From CAKOTZ01 sp964489885 (GTDB taxonomy: Bacteria; Bacillota; Clostridia; TANB77; CAG-508): a stretch of 64,000 nt of DNA. Within the stretch, counting starts at the first letter, position 1; every line of letters begins with the position of its first letter. Location: NCBI GenBank assembly GCA_964489885.1, contig CAZAZX010000003.1:47761-111760 (forward strand). The letters are read 5' to 3'. Below, in pieces: positions 58,502 through 64,000 of this stretch. The notes below the pieces were generated by a model. It searched no databases, was not told the DNA's origin, and saw nothing but the letters and a program-made list of their open reading frames with translations. A program made the position numbers and the translations under genes.

Positions 58502-59524
58502 TTATTTTGCATCATTAAAATTTATATGTCTATTTATATCTTCTTCAGTAGGTAATTTATCCCTAATTTCCTTTGGTATTTCATTCCTAACTTCATATGA
58601 TGTAACTCCAATTGGAGAATTTGTTCCTTTTAAAGCCCATTCTACAGACAATTTATCTTTTCCTTTGCATAGTAATAATCCTATTGTTTGATTATCTTGT
58701 TCTTTCTTTAATGTTTCATCAACAGCTGTTGTATAAAAACTTAATTGTCCTATAAATTCAGGTTTAAACTCCACATTTTTTAGTTCAACAACAATATAAC
58801 ATCTTAAATCTAAATGATAAAATAACATATCTATATAATAATCTTGATTTTCTGTAGAAATTTTATATTGATTTCCAACAAAGCTAAATCCTTTACCCAA
58901 TTCAAGTAGTACATTTTTTATTTTTTCCATCATTGCATCTTCAATATCTTTCTCCACAGCTTCTTCTTTAATTCCTTCTAATTCAAAAATATATGGATCC
59001 TTTATTACGTCTCTTGCAAGTTCACTTTGTGATACAGGTAGTTTATCATTAAAATTAGTTAATTTGTCAGCAATTGCCTGTCTTTCATACAATTGTAAAT
59101 CTATTTGATGATCCAAAACGGTGTATGACCATCCATTTTCTATGCATTTATTAGCATACCATTCTCTAGTATTTAAATTTTTTATTTTCTCCACTAATAG
59201 CATATTGTGTGACCATGGCAAATTTGCCAATGACGTTGGCAAATTTGATAAATCTTTATATTCTTCATAAAATTTTTTCATCCTAGCTAGATTCCTTTCG
59301 GAAAAGCCAGTAGTATTAGGAAATTCTAATCTTAAAGATGTAGAAAAATTTTTTATAAAGTTATTTCCATATTTTGAATTTTCACTCATAATTTTTCCTA
59401 ATCTAAAATATAATTTTATAACTTCACTATTTGCATTTTGCATAATATTATATCGAGTTGCTAAAATGTCTTCTTTTACCTTTATAATTATATTTTTAAA
59501 ATCTTTATCTATTTCATTACTCAT
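58502..59524 (-). CDS. DUF1016/YhcG-type PD-(D/E)XK nuclease-domain protein
   Basis: 340 residues from MSNEIDKDFKNIIIKVKEDI (ATG 59524 with GAGG 6 nt upstream). N-terminal DUF1016 domain (YFRLGKIMSENSKYGNNFIK, GFSERNLARMKKFYEEY, LPWSHNMLLVEKIKN) and C-terminal nuclease domain (LLELGKGFSFVGNQYKI, DYYIDMLFYHLDLRCYIVVE with the D...ExK core, GQLSFYTTAVDE). The family is widespread on accessory DNA and suspected in defence or element maintenance. Contains a 12-bp inverted repeat also seen upstream. Confidence 0.92.
   Translation of the reverse strand: MSNEIDKDFKNIIIKVKEDILATRYNIMQNANSEVIKLYFRLGKIMSENSKYGNNFIKNFSTSLRLEFPNTTGFSERNLARMKKFYEEYKDLSNLPTSLANLPWSHNMLLVEKIKNLNTREWYANKCIENGWSYTVLDHQIDLQLYERQAIADKLTNFNDKLPVSQSELARDVIKDPYIFELEGIKEEAVEKDIEDAMMEKIKNVLLELGKGFSFVGNQYKISTENQDYYIDMLFYHLDLRCYIVVELKNVEFKPEFIGQLSFYTTAVDETLKKEQDNQTIGLLLCKGKDKLSVEWALKGTNSPIGVTSYEVRNEIPKEIRDKLPTEEDINRHINFNDAK
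59219..59247. repeat. 12-bp inverted repeat inside the DUF1016 gene
   Basis: CAAATTTGCCAA-TGACG-TTGGCAAATTTG, perfect arms, within the N-terminal coding part. Shares the core TTTGCCAATGAC-x-T-x-GGCAAA with the repeat upstream of the start codon. Confidence 0.8.
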
Positions 59525-59544
59525 ATTAGTCCTCATTTCCTATA

Positions 59545-59571
59545 AATTTTGCCAATGACATCGGCAAAATT
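59545..59571. promoter_or_regulatory. Inverted repeat in the DUF1016 5' region (possible operator)
   Basis: AATTTTGCC-AATGACATC-GGCAAAATT, 9-bp arms, 21 nt upstream of the ATG. Matches the core of the intragenic repeat, suggesting two binding sites of one protein. Confidence 0.55.
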
Positions 59572-59623
59572 AAAATTATTATTTTTGTTATTATATCAAA
59601 TTTATTAAAAAATTTGTTGTTTT

Positions 59624-59923
59624 TTATATTTTTATTGAATTAAATAAATATAATGCAGTTTTGTTTATCTCACTTTGATCCATTTCCATAATTTTTGCCA
59701 TAGCAAACATGACGATTTTATATTCTGCAAAGTTTACAACGGTTGTTCTATATTCTTCATCTACTTCTTTTAGCTTTGTATCAAATCTTTCATACATTTC
59801 ACCTTTATTATATAAAATATTTGCCCAATTACTTGTTGTTAAACAAATTCCAAGTCTTAATCTGTCTTTTATATCCATATCATTTATTATACTAATTAGA
59901 TTATTTATTTTATTTTCTACCAT
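59624..59923 (-). CDS. Small helical protein, unknown function
   Basis: 99 residues from MVENKINNLISIINDMDIKD; AAAGGAA lies about 10 nt upstream. No membrane segment; predicted mostly helical, with a Glu/Asp-rich middle (ERFDTKLKEVDEEYRTTVVN). Lies between the relaxase and the DUF1016 gene in the same direction. Not recognised. Confidence 0.55.
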   Translation of the reverse strand: MVENKINNLISIINDMDIKDRLRLGICLTTSNWANILYNKGEMYERFDTKLKEVDEEYRTTVVNFAEYKIVMFAMAKIMEMDQSEINKTALYLFNSIKI

Positions 59924-59980
59924 AATTTCGTTTTCCTTTCTCATATAAAATTTATAAGATTTTTATTCTAAATCATTATT

Positions 59981-61374
59981 TTATCTTGCATCATCGTTAT
60001 TTTTATAATATCTATTATTTTTAATCTTTTCATCATCTTTTATTTTTACTTTTCTTGAAATATTGTTTGCAATTTCATTTTCGTCATCTGTAAATATTCC
60101 ATTTTTGTATAAGTCATCATTAACAATTTTGTAATTTTCATCATTATCATAGCATATTCTATTGTGAAAGTGGGACATAATGCTTTTCCAAAAATTCTTA
60201 AATCTATATAATTGCCCTTTTATTATTTCTAAATTATATTTTAAATTATCAATTTGATTGTCTTTACTTGAATTTTCCTTTTTTAATCTGTATATTTCGT
60301 CATCTTTTAATTCAACTTGATATTCAAGTGAACGATTATCAGATAGCATTTCACTATACTTATCTTCAAAATCATCAATAAATTTATTCAATCCATTTAT
60401 ATTTCTTACTGATTTTGTAGTTTTAGAAACATGTTTTGTATATTCTTTTATTTGTTTGATTTCATCATCTGTAATAATTTTATTTGTTTTATTCAGTCTA
60501 GTTGGTTTTAAATTATCTAACAAAAAATTAATATCTTTTGATGAATTATCAATATTATCAATGTTTTCAGTAGTCTTTTCAAATTTTTTCTATTTTGACA
60601 ATATTGATTTTTAAATTCTTTATAGTTTTTCATATCTTTTACATTAACATCAATGTTTCTGCCTTTTTGCTTATGCTTCAATTTATCGTTTTTCTCATAA
60701 AACTTATTGTAAGACTTTATACAACAGATTCTCATTTTATCTTGTAAATTTTTTAATGAGTCTTTTGTAAATATTTTGGATTTTGCAACTTGCTTTTTCA
60801 TTCCTCGTTTATTATTATCTGTTACTGGTATGCCAACAATATGTAGATGTGGAGATGTCTCATCAAAATGTATTACTGCATTTGCTATTCTAAACTCTGG
60901 AACAATTTTTTCTAAATCTTTTACTTGCTCATTGTAAACGTCAACCATTTTCATCCTGTATTTTTTGTCTTTATCTTGCCAATATTCCATATCTCCAAGT
61001 TCGATTACAATTTCACAAGCCAAGTCCCATAAGTTGCTATCTGAAATGTGTTTAAAATAATCATTTATTTTTCTATCTTCTCTGGTTTGCTTATTATTAT
61101 ATTCAATTCTAGACTCTTCAAACTCTTGCAAATAAATTTGTTTAACATCTTGATATAAATTGTCAGTTCCTTTTAATATAAAAATGTCTTCTTTGTTATT
61201 CTCATAATCTCTTAAATTATGCTTATTTACTTTTGATAGTTGCTGTGCATTTTGAATTCCATTATTACTGAATGATGTAGTGCCTGATGGATTATTTTTT
61301 GCAACTTCTTTTGCTTTATTAGTTTTGTTTTTATCACTACCTAAATGAATTGAATATGCTAACTCTTCTTGCAT
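59981..61374 (-). pseudogene. MobV-type (Mob/Pre) relaxase split by a frameshift
   Basis: The first frame (61374 to 60517) has the MobV layout: ELAYSIHLGSDKNK, HNLRDYENNKEDIFIL, TREDRKINDYFKHIS and the catalytic motif VIHFDETSPHLHIVGIPV (HxDExxPHxH). After CQNRKN it goes out of frame and ends. The other frame continues FEKTTENIDNIDNSSKDINF into a long coiled-coil C-terminus down to 59981. Adding one A to the run of six at 60584-60589 (plus strand T-run) restores about 464 residues. The N-terminal catalytic domain is intact and could still nick DNA. Confidence 0.85.
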
Positions 61375-61433
61375 ATATTACACCTCCTTTGATTAGTCTA
61401 AATAATTCTTCTTTAGCAACTGCTATTTATATA

Positions 61434-61808
61434 AATCTAAAATTTATTTTAGATTTACACATATATCAATTTCAAATTTATTTGAGATTGATATATGTCA
61501 AATAAAAGACTTGTTCTTTTATTTGAAAATCTCTGCCAATTTTGTTATTTCAATAACAAAATTGAAGGCTCCCAAAAAGTGAGAATTTATTCGAACTTTT
61601 TAGGGAATAAGGAAAAGCAATGTAACGAATATACAATTTTATTTATATAAAATTGTTATGAGTGTAATTTGCTTTGACGTGGCAGAGCCCCCGAGTTTTG
61701 ATAGAATGTCAAAACTCATAGGGGGTTATGAATTTTGTCAAAGCAAAATTCATCTTTGCCTCGCCTTTTAAAAAAGTTGCAATTTTTGACTTTTTTGTTG
61801 GCGAGGCT
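61434..61808. repeat. Nine consecutive inverted repeats (oriT-like tract)
   Basis: Between relaxase and recombinase genes, hairpins follow one another almost without gap: 61434-61457, 61459-61498 (12-bp arms ACATATATCAAT), 61499-61525 (CAAATAAAAGA), 61537-61564 (CAATTTTGTTAT), 61569-61605, 61633-61656 (ACAATTTTAT), 61687-61726 (CCCCCGAGTTTTGA with TCAAAACT...AGGGGG), 61729-61752 (TGAATTTTG) and 61758-61807 (GCCTCGCC/GGCGAGGC). Position and density suggest a transfer origin or a structured control region; no frame lies here. Confidence 0.65.
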
Positions 61809-61924
61809 TGTTCATATTTTGAGCAGTAAATTTTTGTATTATATTATAGTAATTAGTTAAATAATTGTGTTTTAGAAAATTTATCTGTGAAAAATATGAA
61901 CACAATAACATACTAAAATAGGCT

Positions 61925-63835
61925 CTAATTATCTGCAAATTTAACAGGCTTTACCCCAAGTTTTACTGTATCACAATCCTTTGGATAAATTAAACCTGCA
62001 CTATTTTCATCTGGTATATAATCAAAAGCAGCATCAGTATTTTCTATTTGGAATTTATCTTCTTCTCTAATATAAATTATTCCAAATTGGTATGTTTTCA
62101 TCTTGTTATTTGGATCAAGTTTATAATAATCTTCAAGTGGAAATACTCTAACTATTGAACTACTATCTTGTACAAAATTAAAATAAAACACTTGGTCTTC
62201 AACATAATATGTTGCTTCTGTATAACTTACATCATAATAGTTTTGTAATCTCAATATTACTTCACTTACTTCTTCTGGACTTAAATAATTACTAAACCTC
62301 AAACTTCCAACTACATTTCCAAATATTGTTGGCTTATGAATATCTATGTAACCATTATCATATAAGTCTTGAAATGGCTTGCACATTGATTCTCTAAAAT
62401 TTACTTGTTTTACTACAACTACTTGACCAATAATTGCAAGTTCAATATTATCCACAAATCTCATTATTAAATCTGCTTTTTCAACCCTAGTGTAATCTTT
62501 CCAAGTTTTTGTTCTTTTTATATACTCATCTTCAAGTTTAAGTTTATTTATGTAGTCAATATCTCTTTTTAAAAGGATATCCCTTGGTGTAAAATTGATT
62601 TCTTCTGTTTCATTAGTTGTCTGCAATTTGCTTTCTAATTCATCAATTGCTTTTTCAACGATTTTCTTTTCTTGATTATATTCCTGTAAATCAAATGCCC
62701 CATTTACATAAGCTTTTCGTATTCTTTCCAATTTATTTTTTTGATTATCAATTTCTTTTTCTAGCTCTTCTTTTGGTTCATCAAATTTTTGCTTAATCAT
62801 TGGCAAAAAGAATTGATTTACAACAGAATCATATTCTACTAACTCATTTACAAACTGGTCAAAGAATTCATTTATAACATTTTCTTTAAGATTAATTTTA
62901 CAATCATTGCAATAGTAATAATAATAAACATTTCCGTTTTTCTTTGTAGTTGCTTTTCCACCTAGTATTCTTCCACATTTAGGGCATCTTAATTTTTGCA
63001 AATAAAGATATGTCAATGTTCTCTTGTAACTTCTAGAATTTTTCTTTTGTTGTACTTGACATTCTTCCCATAATTCTTTTGAAATTATTGGCTCAACAAC
63101 ATTTTCATAATATGTTGGATGCTTTGTTTTCTTACCATGTACATAGTCTCCTTTATAAATTTCATTTTCAATAATTCCTACAATTGTTGAATCACGCCAA
63201 TTTGTTTTTCCTAACACTTTTTCTTCATTTAATATATTGCTGATTTTTTTATAAGAATATCCATCATAATATAATTGAAATATCCTAACTACAACATCTT
63301 TTGTTTCATAATCTATTACAAGTTTCTTATCCTCGTGTTTATAACCTAATGGGGCAACACTTGGAATATGACCATTTTTTATTGCTCCTGCTAAACCTAC
63401 CTTAGTTCTTTCACTTGTTCTTTCAATTTCATTTTGGCTAACACTCATTAAAAGTCTTGAAATCATCTTTCCATTTGCATTTGTTGTATTTATCTCATCA
63501 TTTGCACAATCAATAAAGGCTCCATTATTATCTAAAAAGCTCATTATATTTTCCCAGTCATAAACGCTTCTTGTAATTCTATCTAGTTTTAAAGCAACTA
63601 TAGTATTTATTCTCTTTGATTTAATATCTTCTTTTAATTTTTCAAATTCAGGTCTATAATTTCCTTTTTTAGCACTAATTCCAGCATCTTGATAATAATC
63701 TATAATTTCGTACCCTTTAAATTTACAATATGATTCAAGCCTTTCTTTTTGTTCTGGAAGACTAAACCCTTCTCTTGCTTGATCTTCTGTAGAAACTCTC
63801 ATATAAAGACCACATCTTTTCTTCACTTCTTCCAA
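61925..63835 (-). CDS. Large serine recombinase (TnpX/CcrB-like)
   Basis: 636 residues: resolvase catalytic domain (LYMRVSTEDQAREGFSLPEQ with catalytic Ser, LKLDRITRS), recombinase domain (GYKHEDKKLVIDYE, YSYKKISNILNEE, WRDSTIVGIIENEIYKGDYV), zinc ribbon (LRCPKCGRILGG...YYYCNDCK), a long coiled coil (about 370-430) and an unusual C-terminal extension of about 130 residues ending VKLGVKPVKFADN. It should integrate and excise the mobile element. TTG start 7 nt after GGGGG. Preceded by a leader peptide and terminator hairpin. Related to the deleted recombinase at 54882. Confidence 0.93.
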   Translation of the reverse strand: MEEVKKRCGLYMRVSTEDQAREGFSLPEQKERLESYCKFKGYEIIDYYQDAGISAKKGNYRPEFEKLKEDIKSKRINTIVALKLDRITRSVYDWENIMSFLDNNGAFIDCANDEINTTNANGKMISRLLMSVSQNEIERTSERTKVGLAGAIKNGHIPSVAPLGYKHEDKKLVIDYETKDVVVRIFQLYYDGYSYKKISNILNEEKVLGKTNWRDSTIVGIIENEIYKGDYVHGKKTKHPTYYENVVEPIISKELWEECQVQQKKNSRSYKRTLTYLYLQKLRCPKCGRILGGKATTKKNGNVYYYYYCNDCKINLKENVINEFFDQFVNELVEYDSVVNQFFLPMIKQKFDEPKEELEKEIDNQKNKLERIRKAYVNGAFDLQEYNQEKKIVEKAIDELESKLQTTNETEEINFTPRDILLKRDIDYINKLKLEDEYIKRTKTWKDYTRVEKADLIMRFVDNIELAIIGQVVVVKQVNFRESMCKPFQDLYDNGYIDIHKPTIFGNVVGSLRFSNYLSPEEVSEVILRLQNYYDVSYTEATYYVEDQVFYFNFVQDSSSIVRVFPLEDYYKLDPNNKMKTYQFGIIYIREEDKFQIENTDAAFDYIPDENSAGLIYPKDCDTVKLGVKPVKFADN

Positions 63836-63857
63836 TTTTATACCCCCATTTCAAAAA

Positions 63858-63899
63858 AAGAGGCGTCAAGTACTGATAATAGTACTATTGACGTCTCTT
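63858..63899 (-). promoter_or_regulatory. Leader terminator hairpin upstream of the serine recombinase
   Basis: On the minus strand AAGAG-A-CGTCAA-TA-GTACT pairs with AGTAC-TTGACG-C-CTCTT (16 bp with one mismatch and a 2-nt bulge), followed by seven Ts and, 5 nt on, the GGGGG ribosome binding site of the recombinase. Its 5' arm contains the stop codon of a 17-codon leader frame, the arrangement of translation-controlled attenuators. Confidence 0.65.
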
Positions 63900-63938
63900 A
63901 AATCTATCTATAATAAAATATAATTTATGCAAAATCAT
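63885..63938 (-). CDS. Putative 17-residue leader peptide of the recombinase gene
   Basis: ATG 63936-63938, reading MILHKLYFIIDRFKRRQ and stopping at TAG (63885-63887). GAGGAG lies 9 nt upstream. The last codons and the stop are inside the 5' arm of the terminator hairpin, so ribosome movement could disrupt it. Too short for homology; support comes from position. Confidence 0.5.
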   Translation of the reverse strand: MILHKLYFIIDRFKRRQ

Positions 63939-63959
63939 GATTATCAACTCCTCGTATAA

Positions 63960-64000
63960 TATGTTTATAAGGTTTATTTAATATAAATTTTATAAACATA
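63960..64000. repeat. AT-rich inverted repeat at the window edge
   Basis: TATGTTTATAA at the left and TTTATAAACATA at the right enclose an AT-rich centre. It might be a terminator of a gene beyond the window or an element end; the edge prevents judgement. Confidence 0.35.

Noticed and set aside
61434..61808. CRISPR array
   Set aside because: The repeats are inverted and all different; no regular direct repeats or spacers.

Overview
The window is AT-rich, low-GC Gram-positive (Firmicutes/Clostridia-type) chromosomal DNA. The evidence is AGGAGG-type ribosome binding sites on almost every gene, TTGACA/TATAAT promoters, a T-box leader in front of serS, a BofA/YaaL-type sporulation-associated pair, long-form HPF, MreB, and a gap-pgk-tpi-gpmI-eno glycolytic run. 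The species cannot be fixed from sequence alone; an uncultured gut-type Clostridia lineage is my best guess. Most genes are on the minus strand.

Region 1 (1-23.9 kb) is mostly core: a tig-clpP-clpX proteostasis cluster, an AAA+ DUF4143 ATPase, RNA-modification enzymes (NSUN-type m5C methyltransferase, RluA-type pseudouridine synthase, SAM methyltransferase), an orphan AgrC-like GHKL kinase, uvrC, a strikingly GC-rich beta-CASP metallo-hydrolase (foreign composition), glmS, a yaaL (frameshifted)-bofA pair antisense to the untermined glmS tail, T-box-serS, engB, NfeD-SPFH, a tandem-OB SSB-like protein, an MTA/SAH deaminase-like amidohydrolase and an OmpR-type two-component pair.

Region 2 (23.9-49 kb) mixes core and accessory genes: a Fic/antitoxin module whose Fic motif is broken by one extra base, a three-gene membrane polyprenyl-glycosylation cluster, a short alanyl-tRNA synthetase lacking the C-terminal domain, two ECF sigma/membrane-partner pairs, tRNA-Gln followed by a gene scar, the glycolytic operon with an embedded YezG-type immunity gene, mtaB, an orphan antitoxin whose toxin has been deleted, an mreB-like gene, a frameshifted membrane protein, a GT2 glycosyltransferase, hpf, and a tag gene preceded by an ogt-type methyltransferase with an internal deletion.

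Region 3 (49-64 kb) is accessory. Its most interesting part is an AbiF/Abi_2-type HEPN gene bracketed by two copies of one 36-nt stem-loop RNA element; the copies keep identical lengths and their stems differ by compensatory changes. Next come two membrane-anchored alpha/beta hydrolases with a TetR regulator, then a mosaic of decayed mobilisable elements: MobC, relaxase remnants, TnpV, an internally deleted serine recombinase, membrane proteins of unknown role, an XRE regulator, a DUF1016/YhcG-type nuclease, a frameshifted MobV relaxase, a nine-hairpin oriT-like tract, and an intact large serine recombinase preceded by a leader peptide and terminator hairpin.

At least seven genes are damaged (yaaL, fic, the RelE-like toxin, the FxLYD-like membrane protein, ogt, and two relaxases), and one recombinase is internally deleted. 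Three of the frameshifts are each repaired by removing a single C from a CGG on the coding strand, a shared signature that should be separated from sequencing error. No CRISPR array and no rRNA were seen.
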